From a virus, in the IMG/VR virus record IMGVR_UViG_3300009502_002943, positions 1 through 51,210 of that record: a stretch of DNA of 51,210 nucleotides; one strand, given 5' to 3'. Below are positions 42,657 through 50,961 of the stretch, in pieces (position 1 is the first letter of the stretch; each line of letters begins with the position of its first letter). The position numbers and the translations under genes were made by a program. Below the pieces are notes generated by a model. It saw only the letters and a program-made list of their open reading frames with translations, was not told where the DNA came from and made no database searches.

Positions 42657-42950
42657 ATGACTGGAGATTCTATTGGTTTTGAAGAAATTAGTGTTGATGT
42701 GGGGGTGGCAAGTTTAAACGCGGCGATTTATGACCCCGCTGTTGGGGATGCGGCCGCGAAGGCGTTTATTACAGCGGAGGGTGGTGCGATGCGCTACCGT
42801 CTTGATGGGCAGGATCCAACGGATACGACGGGGCATCCATTATTGGATTCGGACTTCTTGGAGTTAAAGAGTATTTACTTGATACGGAAGTTTCGAGCGA
42901 TCAAGCAGAGTACGACTGCCGGAAAACTTACCGTGACTTACGAAAGTTAG
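42657..42950 (+). CDS. small beta-rich protein after the radical SAM trio, 97 aa
   Basis: GGAAAGGAG precedes ATG 42657 by six bases. The product is acidic and beta-rich ('AAKAFITAEGGAMRYRLDGQDPTDTTGHPLLDSDFLELKS', 'FRAIKQSTTAGKLTVTYE'), resembling small phage structural proteins that decorate capsid or tail. It has no cysteine, so it is a poor substrate for cysteine chemistry. Confidence 0.6.
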   Translation: MTGDSIGFEEISVDVGVASLNAAIYDPAVGDAAAKAFITAEGGAMRYRLDGQDPTDTTGHPLLDSDFLELKSIYLIRKFRAIKQSTTAGKLTVTYES

Positions 42951-42959
42951 GAGGATGAC

Positions 42960-43520
42960 ATGCATATTCAGCAATCAAGAACGTACAAAATAGAAAACAT
43001 CACCCCGCCGACTCAGAATTTCAACGCCGGTCTTTTGAAAACCGGCCAGACGTATTCGCGGTTTTGGGGCGATGACGCAATGTATCAGAAAGGAATTGGG
43101 CCTTCCGGTTCGAGGTACAACGATAACGGCGATGGAACCGTTATGGACAATCTCACCGGTCTTATGTGGGTTAAGGATCCGTCAGAGCTTTACGGGCCTT
43201 GGGGGTCGCCGGGTATGCCGAGTCAGATGAGTTGGTATGACGCGATCAATAATTGCGAGAACCTTGACTATGTCGGGTATTCGGATTGGCGGCTTCCAAA
43301 TATTCGGGAATTGGAATCACTGATCAACTTTGGCACGTACGGGAATGTCATCGACACGATGTATTTCCCGAATGCTCAGTCAAGTGGTTATTGGTCATCG
43401 ACGCTTAATGAATCCTACGATTATTACGTTTGGATGATTTATTTTTATGACGGCTACCGAACAACGGATAGCAGGGATTATGGCTATGAATTTGTCCGTC
43501 CGGTTCGTGGCGGCGTGTAA
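42960..43520 (+). CDS. DUF1566 (C-type-lectin-like) protein, possible retroelement target
   Basis: 186 residues. 'YNDNGDGTVMDNLTGLMWVKDP', 'WYDAINNCENLDYVGYSDWRLPNIRELESLINF' and 'SGYWSSTLNES' are DUF1566 hallmarks. The final third (about 145-183) is full of Tyr, Asp, Asn, Ser and Thr, then 'FVRPVRGG'. This is the usual composition of a variable region diversified by a diversity-generating retroelement. A tail-tip or fibre-end ligand-binding role fits. No reverse transcriptase is present in this window. Confidence 0.8.
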   Translation: MHIQQSRTYKIENITPPTQNFNAGLLKTGQTYSRFWGDDAMYQKGIGPSGSRYNDNGDGTVMDNLTGLMWVKDPSELYGPWGSPGMPSQMSWYDAINNCENLDYVGYSDWRLPNIRELESLINFGTYGNVIDTMYFPNAQSSGYWSSTLNESYDYYVWMIYFYDGYRTTDSRDYGYEFVRPVRGGV

Positions 43521-43532
43521 AGGAGGATTTAA

Positions 43533-43766
43533 ATGGCAAATATTACAGTTGAATTCAAAGATGAAAAGAAGATTGTTCGGTTTCCCGATGGATCAGCCGC
43601 GGAGTATCCAAAGGCGAAGATCGAAGGTCACAGGCAAGAGTTGATTAAGCGCAAGCAGTTGATTGAAAGGCAGATTGCTGATCTTGACAAGGACTTAGGC
43701 GATATCGAAACCGCAAAGGTCGAGGCGGCCAAGATTAAACCGGTGGGAAAGGAAACCGTTGGATGA
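43533..43766 (+). CDS. small coiled-coil protein, 77 aa
   Basis: AAGGAGG precedes ATG 43533. Residues about 28-60 ('KIEGHRQELIKRKQLIERQIADLDKDLGDIE') form a coiled coil; the first 25 residues form a beta-hairpin-like start. No family recognised. It overlaps the next gene by four bases and may be a virion or lysis accessory protein. Confidence 0.6.
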   Translation: MANITVEFKDEKKIVRFPDGSAAEYPKAKIEGHRQELIKRKQLIERQIADLDKDLGDIETAKVEAAKIKPVGKETVG

Positions 43767-44029
43767 AAGAAAGTTGGACTAAGTATATAACGCCGGTCTT
43801 GGTGACGATCGCAATATTCATGCTCGGCAATATCATGGCTCAGGTGGGGCGCGTGGAGGAGAAACTGTTTCATCATTTATCGAATGATGAAATCCACATG
43901 CCCCGTAGTCAGTTTGTCACCAAGGCAGAGTTTGAGATGCAGAGCAGGTTTGCCGAGAAGGAAACCGAGCGGATCCTTAAGGCTATTGATGAACTGAGGA
44001 GTGATGTCAAAAAGGAGGGGGTCAGATGA
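43763..44029 (+). CDS. membrane-anchored small protein, holin-like or XhlA-like
   Basis: 88 residues: a single hydrophobic segment at about 8-26 ('YITPVLVTIAIFMLGNIMA'), then a charged helix rich in Glu and Lys. One membrane segment followed by a coiled coil resembles haemolysin XhlA-type phage proteins in arrangement (membrane segment at the other end), but identity is not established. Lies in the lysis position after tail genes. Confidence 0.55.
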   Translation: MKESWTKYITPVLVTIAIFMLGNIMAQVGRVEEKLFHHLSNDEIHMPRSQFVTKAEFEMQSRFAEKETERILKAIDELRSDVKKEGVR

Positions 44030-44145
44030 TCGCAATCAAATTATTCATCGCATTTGTGTTAGGTATCGGGATCGGCGGTTTGGGGATGTTCTTTTATCTT
44101 TCAATCAAGGGAAGGATCACCAATGGCGGAACAGGAAAAGTTTGA
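44026..44145 (+). CDS. tiny membrane protein, 39 aa
   Basis: ATG 44026 overlaps the upstream stop (ATGA) and has GGAGGGGG at 44013-44020. The product is one transmembrane helix ('LFIAFVLGIGIGGLGMFFYL') plus a short basic tail. It overlaps the next gene by 23 bases. Its size and position suit a holin or antiholin component. Confidence 0.55.
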   Translation: MIAIKLFIAFVLGIGIGGLGMFFYLSIKGRITNGGTGKV

Positions 44146-44455
44146 TCTATTCAAGTTCTTGGGGAGTTTCCTTCAGCTTGTGCCGTGGGTGAAGAATATC
44201 CGTTATATGATCGGCTTCGCGCTGGTGGGCTTTGTGGGACTGACGATTTATCGGGCGTTCTTCATGCCAACGCAGACCACCAAGCAAGTGACGCAGATCG
44301 TGGCCCAGAAAGGGTCGCAGGTAACCGTGGACCAGAAGCGGGAGGAGAAGGCGACTGGTCTGGGGGTTCATCCTTTTGTGGAGGGATATGGTTTCGCAGA
44401 GTCAGACAAGCGGACCGGCGCGGGCGGCAGGGCCGGGTTGCGGGTTGAGTTTTGA
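44123..44455 (+). CDS. single-pass membrane protein, 110 aa
   Basis: A transmembrane helix lies near 28-46 ('YMIGFALVGFVGLTIYRAFF'), followed by a Gln/Lys-rich region and a Gly-rich end. No lipobox is seen, so a classical o-spanin is unlikely; an i-spanin-like or holin accessory role is possible. Preceded by GGGAAGGATC. It belongs to the putative lysis cluster. Confidence 0.55.
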   Translation: MAEQEKFDLFKFLGSFLQLVPWVKNIRYMIGFALVGFVGLTIYRAFFMPTQTTKQVTQIVAQKGSQVTVDQKREEKATGLGVHPFVEGYGFAESDKRTGAGGRAGLRVEF

Positions 44456-44463
44456 GCGCGTAT

Positions 44464-44911
44464 GAATCCTATTCTGATTGTTCCTGAATTATTTTTAGTC
44501 GTTGCATCAGCGGTGCTTTATCGCATGGGCGGGGCCGATGGCTATAACACCAAGTGGCGTGATTTTGGTTGCCCCTTGGTGGCTGTGGCGTCGGCCTTGA
44601 TCATTGGGCTTGGGCATTGGTCGCTGGTGCTTTCCTTTGGGGCATTGTTCGGGGCCATGACGACCTATTGGAAGCGCAAGGGCGAGGATGCGGAGTGGTA
44701 CAACTGGCTCATGACTGGCTTCATGTACGCAATGGCATTCCTTCCGACGGTATGGTTTCTTTCCCGTTTTGAGGCCTTCGTTCCTTTTACGGCTTTCCTT
44801 TCAATAGCGACGATGATTTGGTCTGAGGCGATGGATGATGTCGTCTGGGAAGAATGCGGACGCGGGGCGATTTTGATCATCGCGCAGGTGGCTTTCTTGA
44901 TCTTCCGGTAG
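44464..44911 (+). CDS. multi-pass membrane protein, 149 aa
   Basis: About four transmembrane helices (around 4-20, 36-62, 82-104, 108-125) with a final hydrophobic helix near 135-149. The loops hold 'RMGGADGYNTKWRDFGCPL' and 'YWKRKGEDAEWYNW'. No family is recognised with confidence; phage membrane proteins with the 'YRLGG..' start exist. A holin role is possible. The ATG is at 44462-44464. Confidence 0.6.
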
Positions 44912-44978
44912 AGACAGAAACGCCTTGCCAACTATTAAACCGTATGGCCCTATATACCTTCGAAAGGAGGGCAGGTTC

Positions 44979-45248
44979 ATGGTGCGTGAAAACATGACCG
45001 TAAAAAAGAGCCGTTATATCAGCGTCCGGCTGGGCTGTGAGGAAGTTTACACCGAGAACATTTCGGTGTCGGGTTCCATGCGGGATCATCTTCCAGCGGT
45101 CAAATTGCGTTTACGAGAAATCCAGCGGGTCATGCCGCTGGGGAAGTGGTCGATCCGGATCGAACAGCAGTGGCCAGAGAAGGACGCCCGGCATTTTCAA
45201 TGGATTGACGTGGCAACGGGCAAGTTAGAAGAACAGGTTTTACTTTAA
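44979..45248 (+). CDS. hypothetical protein, 89 aa
   Basis: ATG 44979 follows AAAGGAGG (44963-44970) with eight bases between. The product is beta-rich and basic, with no cysteine pair or membrane helix and no recognised family. A longer frame from 44925 lacks a ribosome site. Confidence 0.55.
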   Translation: MVRENMTVKKSRYISVRLGCEEVYTENISVSGSMRDHLPAVKLRLREIQRVMPLGKWSIRIEQQWPEKDARHFQWIDVATGKLEEQVLL

Positions 45249-45263
45249 CCAAGGAGGTTGTGG

Positions 45264-45521
45264 ATGGCTACAAAACAAAAGAAACAAAAGTCGAAGCAGA
45301 AACCAGCGGTACAGGTGCCGGTTGTGATTCCTGAAACCCGGCAAGCGCTCATGATGCTGGCCAAAGATCGCGCGATCAAGAATTTCCGCGTCCTGAACAA
45401 GGTCGAGCTGGCGGAGGTCGTAACCGATGGCGTAACCCAAGAGCGGATTCAAGAGGTTGTGGCTGGTGCGGTTTCCCGGTGGAAGGCCGGTTGGGGAAGC
45501 AAAAAGAAGGCGGAAGCATGA
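45264..45521 (+). CDS. hypothetical basic protein, 85 aa
   Basis: AAGGAGG at 45251-45257 precedes ATG 45264. A Lys/Gln-rich start ('KQKKQKSKQKPA') is followed by a helical region ('TRQALMMLAKDRAIKNFRVLNKVELAEVV') and a Lys-rich end. It could bind nucleic acid. Overlaps the next gene by four bases. Confidence 0.55.
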   Translation: MATKQKKQKSKQKPAVQVPVVIPETRQALMMLAKDRAIKNFRVLNKVELAEVVTDGVTQERIQEVVAGAVSRWKAGWGSKKKAEA

Positions 45522-45835
45522 AGGTCAGGGCCACGATCGACATAAATGTCGCCATGGGCGATGTGTCGCACGATGGCACTGGCTGTCAAGGGTACTTGCC
45601 CGAAGGCACCCGGTACGAGGATATCGTCCGGGCCTTCGGCAAGGCCCAGCTGGGGGCATCGTTGGACGGCAAGATCAAGGCGGAGTGGGTCGGCAGAATT
45701 AACGGCCTTGTTTTTACGATTTACGATTATAAGTCGAAGCTAGAGCCGGAGAGGAACACCTGCTGGCACATTGGGGGCAAGGTGTCCTTTACGGCCCAAC
45801 TGGTGAATTTGTATTTTAGAGGCCATCAAAAATAA
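45518..45835 (+). CDS. hypothetical protein, last gene of element B, 105 aa
   Basis: ATG 45518 overlaps the upstream stop. The product is mixed alpha/beta with two cysteines and no recognised domain ('YLPEGTRYEDIVRAFGKAQLGASLDGKIKAEWVGRINGLVFTIYDYKS'). It is the last gene before AT-rich DNA and the host-type giant gene, so the right end of element B probably lies shortly after it. Confidence 0.55.
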   Translation: MKVRATIDINVAMGDVSHDGTGCQGYLPEGTRYEDIVRAFGKAQLGASLDGKIKAEWVGRINGLVFTIYDYKSKLEPERNTCWHIGGKVSFTAQLVNLYFRGHQK

Positions 45836-46045
45836 AAAAATATTCCCATCGACGTTTTCCGTAACCTTTCTATTTTCAGAACCTTCCGGACTTTCTAAAT
45901 TTTTTTTTGCCCCATCAATTGGCACGGTTGTTTTTTATATGTTATATTTTCTATGTATTTATAAAGCTGGTGGGTAACTATAAAGAAACTTTTGGAGAAT
46001 ATTAAAATTGCCGCGCGAGTCGTGGCTCATACAAGGGATAAAAAT
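45836..46045 (+). promoter_or_regulatory. AT-rich junction with promoter of the giant gene
   Basis: The 210-base gap is AT-rich, unlike the phage genes. TTGGCA (45919-45924) and TTATAT (45942-45947) with a 17-base spacer form a plausible promoter, starting near 45954. A T run (45899-45908) precedes it without a clear hairpin. The right attachment site of element B should fall in this gap, but no repeat shared with the 14.3 kb junction could be seen by eye. Confidence 0.6.
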
Positions 46046-49000
46046 ATGAATGCTTTAAAAAGAACAGTGCCATTTCGAATATTATCAAGCTGGATCATTG
46101 TCAGCTTTCTGGCTTCAGCAGTGATCCCGCCTCGCGCGTATGCCCAAGCATTGGATTTGCCCGCGCCCGGTACCATGGTTATGACAACCCCAGCGTTTAT
46201 GCCAGTCATGATGAAGGGGATTCAGATTCATCCCGACAATCCGCTTCTTTTTGATTTCATTCTTGATACCGGTAAGTCAGGCCTCAAGATTGATGGCGAA
46301 GAATTCAAGGCCGAATCTCAAAAACTAATCAAATATTTTCTCGCATCGCTCACGATCAAGGAAGACGATCTCTGGGTCAACTTGTCACCGTATGAGAAAG
46401 ACCGGATGATCACCGAGGAATTGGGGAAGACGGAACTTGGCCGCGATATGTTGGCGCAGGACTACATTCTCAAGCAGTTGACTGCGTCCATGATTTATCC
46501 TGAGAAGGATCTTGGCAAGGCGTTTTGGGACAGGGTTTATACCAAGGCCCAACAGCAGTTCGGCACGACAGATATCCCAGTGGATACATTTAATAAGGTC
46601 TGGATCGTGGCCGATAAGGCCAAGGTTTTGGAGCGTAACAATGCGGCCTATGTTGTGGGATCGCATTTGAAGGTCATGTTGGAAGAGGATTATGTTGCTC
46701 TGGGGAAACAGACCGCCGTGACAGAGAAAAACGAAGTCGCTGATAATAAAGCCCACGCCGTGGCTTCGCAGGTCATTCGTGAGGTCATTATTCCTGAAAT
46801 TGAAAAAGAGGTCAATCAAGGTCAGAACTTTGCGCCGTTGCGCCAGATGTTTTATTCCATGATCTTGGCCTCGTGGTACAAGATTGCGCTTAAAGATGCT
46901 CTTCTCAATCAGGTGTACAGTAATAGAGGAAAGACCGCTGGTGTGTTGTCTGATGATCCGGCCGTCAAAGAGAAGATTTATCAGCAATATTTGAAAGCCT
47001 ACAAGAAGGGTGTCTTCAACTATATTAAGGAAGACATGGATGCTGTCAGTAAACAGCCTATGCCGCGTAAATATTTCTCGGGTGGAGAAAAGATGCGTCT
47101 TCGCCTTGGAGAAAATTTAGCGATCTCTCATGAGCAATCCCGTGACGATGCACCGTTAAAAGATGGTGATTTGGCGATCGCCACGGTTAATGTAGCTAAG
47201 TCAGGCGTTGGCACAAGCATAAGTGCGGCTATGGTCACGAGGGATAAACTTGCGGGAGCTGTCACTAATGATATAACGGCTTTTGGATTGGACTTGAAGC
47301 AGGATATTGATTTTATTCAGGTATGGTTCGCTAATGATCCTCAGGCAACGAACATGATTTCAATTAAAGCATGGGATCGCGGCTTTCCTGAATCTGTAGA
47401 AGCGTTAATGGCATTGATTCAACGGAGTGAAGATCGGACAGGGAAGAAAGCCAAGACGGTTTGGCTGAACTTTTCATCTTCCGGGCAAAGCAAAGCTGTT
47501 TCTGCCAAGAGTCAGAATACAGTTCGCTTGCCTTATACCATTTCTGATGCGGCGATGTCAGGTGAGGTTTATAACGAAGAGTGGATTAAGAAAGTTCCTA
47601 CTTGGAAAGAATTAGAGGAACAACTGGTGCTAATGTCCGGTAATGTAAATGCTCCAGCCGCAGGCATTGCGGATGATAGGGCTCGGTATAGACAAGAAGA
47701 GGAAATGGTGTCCTATTTTTTGAATGTTATGCCCAGAAGCCCGTTGCAAGGTCTTGAGCCTGTCCTTAGCGGGAAGATCGAAAAACTTTTGAGAGCATCC
47801 ATGGCGTTTCTTCTTGTTAAGGGTATGTATCATAGTCGAATAATGACAGAGACCTTATTGTCTCAGCAACCGGTAAATTCCTCTAAGGTAGCTGCCCTGG
47901 TGGAGTTTGCTAATCAAGAAAGGGAGTCTCTTGAATCAGATCCCAAATTGATTGAACTTGTTCACCAACTGCCGATTGTGAAAGAAAGTGATCTGAAGCC
48001 TAATGATGTCGTTTTGTATGATTTTGAAGGCAAGTTAAGGAGCGCGCTTTTTACTGATCAAGGTCTTAATGAAAATGCAAGGAGAGGGAGTCCTCGTCTT
48101 GTGGCAAGAGCTGACCAGGCTATGGTGTCGAGGGATCAGCTTGCCGAAACTATAAAGAAGGATGTTGCGGATCTTGGTTTGGCCTTAAAGTACGACATCG
48201 ATTTTATTCAGGTATGGTTCGCAAATGATCCACAGGCAACGAACATGATCTCTATTAAAGCTTGGGATCGTGGTTTTCCTGATTCAATAGATGCGGTAGT
48301 GGATATGATTCAACAGCGTGAGGCTCAAATTGGGAAGAAGGCAAATACGGTTTGGCTTAATTTTTCAACTTCCGGACAAAGCAAGGCAGCCGCCGCTAAG
48401 AGCCAGAATGCAGTTCGTTTGCCGTATGCTATTTCTGACGCGGCAATGAATGGGAATGAATTAACGGTGACTAACGGAAATCCTTCATCGTTGAAGGATC
48501 TTTATAGATCAAGCTTGGATGCGATGTTCCAGGAAGCCGTTGTTCGTTTTGTCCGGGCTGGAGCAACGCATGAATATCGCTGGAAATATCAGGCAGAGTT
48601 CGCAGGTGAGTTAGTGGCTAATCCTCAGACATTTGAGCTGGGACGTGCCATGTTGGAGGATGCGTATAAACAAGGCGTTGCTCTTGAAGGAAGATTTGAC
48701 GCAGATGGATGGCCGGTTGATCAGCGATTTGATGTGGCGCATGACGTGATCGTGGAAATGGCAAAACATCCGGATCTTAGGCAGCAAGCGCTTCAACTTG
48801 TTTTTGATCCGCGAACATATGGCATGAAGGTTGATGCTACAAATGAACAAGGATTTAGAGAAACCCGTGAGGCAATGGGACCAGAAAGACAGTTGGCGGC
48901 ACCTGAAATACAACCGGAAGCCCCTATTCAGCCAGAGAAATATTCAGTAAAAAGGGTGCTCGGAAAACTGTTTGGGACGCCGTCAGAAGTGGCTCTTCCC

Positions 49001-50764
49001 GTTGTACGTCCAACATCTCAACTGCCCAAGGTGCGTGTTAAGGTGTCCATCCATGATCCAAAGATTTTGGGGAACATGCGGACATTGGTGCTGGCTGTCT
49101 TGAAAGAGGTTGGCGACAGCGACATGGAGCTTGCCGAGAGACTTATAAAATTTCGTATGCAGTTGGGAGAGTGGGAGCGTGAGTCGACAGAAGGTAAATT
49201 TTATGAATATAAAGCACAGGAGGTTGAGGATTTAATTAAGTACCCCGCACTTTTACCGCTGCTTATTGAACTTGCTAACTCTTCACGCGATGAAGAAGAC
49301 AGAGGAAACGCCCTGATGTACGTTGTAGATGGGTATCTCTCGGCGGGAAAAGTTCAAGAGGCTTTCGATTTGTTCTTGAAGGTTGGCCGTGTTTCCTATT
49401 ATAGATTCGCAAGCGCCATTGCTCATCTGGCTTCCCTTTCAAAGAATAGAGCGACCGTTCTGGATCATTTTGAAAGAATCATTTCTCGTGACAGGCTTTC
49501 AGATTGGCAGATTGATGTCGCTGACGAATTGTTTAGACTTGGTGCCAAGAAAGAGGCGGAGTACCTTTACAATAAAGTATGGCAAAGTTTATCTGGTAGC
49601 GGCGAAAACAGATTGGGTCTTCTCGTTGCTCTTGCTAAGGGGGCGAGAACAACCGGTGTGAAGATAGGCAAGAAGAGCGCAGGTGAGTTGCTTAATGACG
49701 CTAATGAAAACGTGACCGCAACTTTGAACGCCTGGGATGTCAGGAGAGACAGAAGCAACAACATTTTATTGCGAGCTGCTCAGCGTACGGCGTTCGAATT
49801 GACACTTGCAGGGAGATATGAGGAGGCCGAGACGCTAGCGCAACTGGTTGACAAGAAGCATCGCATAGAGTATTGGGGTGGTCAGGCGGGTTCAATGCGA
49901 CCTGAAGAAAGAGATCAAATGTATCGGGAGATGGCCATCGCTTCTGCCGAGAGAGGAGATATTCCAAGAATTGAGCAAAGTTTGAATGCTATGCGGGAAT
50001 ATAAGCCCGGTGCTCTTTTGGAGATCGCCAAGATCTTTGCTCGTAAAGGAGAATATGAGAACTCAATTATGGCTTCGGTTTTTGGTGCTGATTCCGTTGA
50101 TGTCCGCGGAGGGATAACAACCGATAAGGGTTCGAGAGGCGCGATGTCGACGTTGGTTTCTTTTATTGATCAGGGAGAGCCGGTTTTTGAAGTTGCTAAG
50201 ATTATGTTAGCGCAGGGCATGGATAGCCAGAGGGTTGGGAAGGTGCTTGTAGCGGCGACCAGAGTTGGTCTGGGTGACCTTCAGTTGGAGCGGCTTGTTC
50301 AAGTTATTCGAGGGCACAGAGAACTTACGCCGTTTCTTCTGGAGATAATGCAAAATGCCTTGAGCAAGAACGGCTCAATCATTGCGCATTCTCAACATAG
50401 AGTCATTCTCGGGGCTTTGAGAGAGTTTTTCCCAGGGGAGGCTTCTATTGCGCAAGAAGAAGTTAATACCATGTTTGAGCAGGCCGGACTTGGAAAAGAA
50501 AAGGCTGGTGAGCAGAAGAAGGATGGTGATGATGCAATGGCCCCTGGTGGTATTGACCTGAACGCCAAGAACATGGGGCTTGATGTGACTAAGGATGGCA
50601 AAGGCATCGAAATGAAATTTGATCCGGCCATGGTTGCAGAGTTTCAGAGTGGCAATTTCGCTGGTGTCGAAGGAATCATTCTTCGCATCGTTCCCATCGC
50701 AAGCCCATTGCCGATCTTAGGATTGGAAACAAGCCCGGTAGAAGGTGCATTAGCAAAGGGATAA
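46046..50764 (+). CDS. giant exported protein with internal duplication
   Basis: 1,572 residues from ATG 46046; TTG 45992 would add 18. A signal peptide ('LSSWIIVSFLASAVIPPRAYA') is cleaved near residue 33. A helical region with 'GIQIHPDNPLLFDFILDTG' follows, a motif I associate with Omnitrophota giant proteins. Two copies of a ~110-residue module ('DIDFIQVWFANDPQATNMIS', 'NTVWLNFS.SGQSKA..AKSQN.VRLPY.ISDAAM') lie at about 393-508 and 692-802. Helical repeat regions (TPR-like) occupy 1000-1480. The role is unknown; it is probably periplasmic or surface located. Not phage-like. Confidence 0.75.
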   Translation: MNALKRTVPFRILSSWIIVSFLASAVIPPRAYAQALDLPAPGTMVMTTPAFMPVMMKGIQIHPDNPLLFDFILDTGKSGLKIDGEEFKAESQKLIKYFLASLTIKEDDLWVNLSPYEKDRMITEELGKTELGRDMLAQDYILKQLTASMIYPEKDLGKAFWDRVYTKAQQQFGTTDIPVDTFNKVWIVADKAKVLERNNAAYVVGSHLKVMLEEDYVALGKQTAVTEKNEVADNKAHAVASQVIREVIIPEIEKEVNQGQNFAPLRQMFYSMILASWYKIALKDALLNQVYSNRGKTAGVLSDDPAVKEKIYQQYLKAYKKGVFNYIKEDMDAVSKQPMPRKYFSGGEKMRLRLGENLAISHEQSRDDAPLKDGDLAIATVNVAKSGVGTSISAAMVTRDKLAGAVTNDITAFGLDLKQDIDFIQVWFANDPQATNMISIKAWDRGFPESVEALMALIQRSEDRTGKKAKTVWLNFSSSGQSKAVSAKSQNTVRLPYTISDAAMSGEVYNEEWIKKVPTWKELEEQLVLMSGNVNAPAAGIADDRARYRQEEEMVSYFLNVMPRSPLQGLEPVLSGKIEKLLRASMAFLLVKGMYHSRIMTETLLSQQPVNSSKVAALVEFANQERESLESDPKLIELVHQLPIVKESDLKPNDVVLYDFEGKLRSALFTDQGLNENARRGSPRLVARADQAMVSRDQLAETIKKDVADLGLALKYDIDFIQVWFANDPQATNMISIKAWDRGFPDSIDAVVDMIQQREAQIGKKANTVWLNFSTSGQSKAAAAKSQNAVRLPYAISDAAMNGNELTVTNGNPSSLKDLYRSSLDAMFQEAVVRFVRAGATHEYRWKYQAEFAGELVANPQTFELGRAMLEDAYKQGVALEGRFDADGWPVDQRFDVAHDVIVEMAKHPDLRQQALQLVFDPRTYGMKVDATNEQGFRETREAMGPERQLAAPEIQPEAPIQPEKYSVKRVLGKLFGTPSEVALPVVRPTSQLPKVRVKVSIHDPKILGNMRTLVLAVLKEVGDSDMELAERLIKFRMQLGEWERESTEGKFYEYKAQEVEDLIKYPALLPLLIELANSSRDEEDRGNALMYVVDGYLSAGKVQEAFDLFLKVGRVSYYRFASAIAHLASLSKNRATVLDHFERIISRDRLSDWQIDVADELFRLGAKKEAEYLYNKVWQSLSGSGENRLGLLVALAKGARTTGVKIGKKSAGELLNDANENVTATLNAWDVRRDRSNNILLRAAQRTAFELTLAGRYEEAETLAQLVDKKHRIEYWGGQAGSMRPEERDQMYREMAIASAERGDIPRIEQSLNAMREYKPGALLEIAKIFARKGEYENSIMASVFGADSVDVRGGITTDKGSRGAMSTLVSFIDQGEPVFEVAKIMLAQGMDSQRVGKVLVAATRVGLGDLQLERLVQVIRGHRELTPFLLEIMQNALSKNGSIIAHSQHRVILGALREFFPGEASIAQEEVNTMFEQAGLGKEKAGEQKKDGDDAMAPGGIDLNAKNMGLDVTKDGKGIEMKFDPAMVAEFQSGNFAGVEGIILRIVPIASPLPILGLETSPVEGALAKG
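47223..48450 (+). repeat. two diverged copies of a ~330-base coding module
   Basis: Copy 1 spans about 47223-47566 and copy 2 about 48118-48450, 560 bases apart. Stretches such as ttattcaggtatggttcg and aacgaacatgat are identical in both. Differences are mainly third-position, so the duplication is functional and not very recent. Confidence 0.8.
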
Positions 50765-50796
50765 ATCGGTCAGATTGATGATCGTTTCAATATGAG

Positions 50797-50836
50797 AACC
50801 TCCGCTTGGCCGTAACTGGTTGGGCGGAGGTTTTTT
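50797..50836 (+). terminator. terminator of the giant gene
   Basis: aacctccgc (50797-50805) pairs with gcggaggtt (50824-50832), followed by TTTTTT up to 50836. A strong intrinsic terminator about 35 bases after the stop. Confidence 0.85.
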
Positions 50837-50841
50837 GGTAT

Positions 50842-50870
50842 TTGTTTATTGAGTGAGCGTATGATATAAT
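50842..50870 (+). promoter_or_regulatory. promoter ahead of radC
   Basis: TTGTTT (50842-50847) and a perfect TATAAT (50865-50870) with a 17-base spacer. The transcript would start near 50877 and run about 85 bases before the radC ATG. Confidence 0.65.
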
Positions 50871-50894
50871 CACGAAAATTTTAGGGGATTCTTA

Positions 50895-50957
50895 ATGGGT
50901 TTTAATCAGCACATATCGGAGATAAAATAAGACCGGACAGCTGTGTTCGGTTTTTTT
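50895..50957 (+). terminator. possible leader peptide followed by terminator/attenuator
   Basis: AGGGGA (50883-50888) precedes ATG 50895 of an 11-residue frame (MGFNQHISEIK, stop 50928-50930). The hairpin 50932-50951 (accggaca...tgttcggt, one G-T pair, GCTG loop) follows two bases later, then TTTTTTT. It lies between the promoter and radC, so the transcript is either attenuated or is a short independent RNA. Confidence 0.6.
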
Positions 50958-50961
50958 ATTT

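Noticed and set aside
43380-43515. Complete diversity-generating retroelement
   Set aside because: Only the target-like end is present. No reverse transcriptase (YxDD) or adenine-rich template copy was noticed in the window.
45836-46045. Attachment-site repeat matching the 14.3-14.5 kb junction
   Set aside because: No shared stretch long enough to be convincing was seen by eye; serine recombinase cores can be only a few bases long, so the borders remain open.
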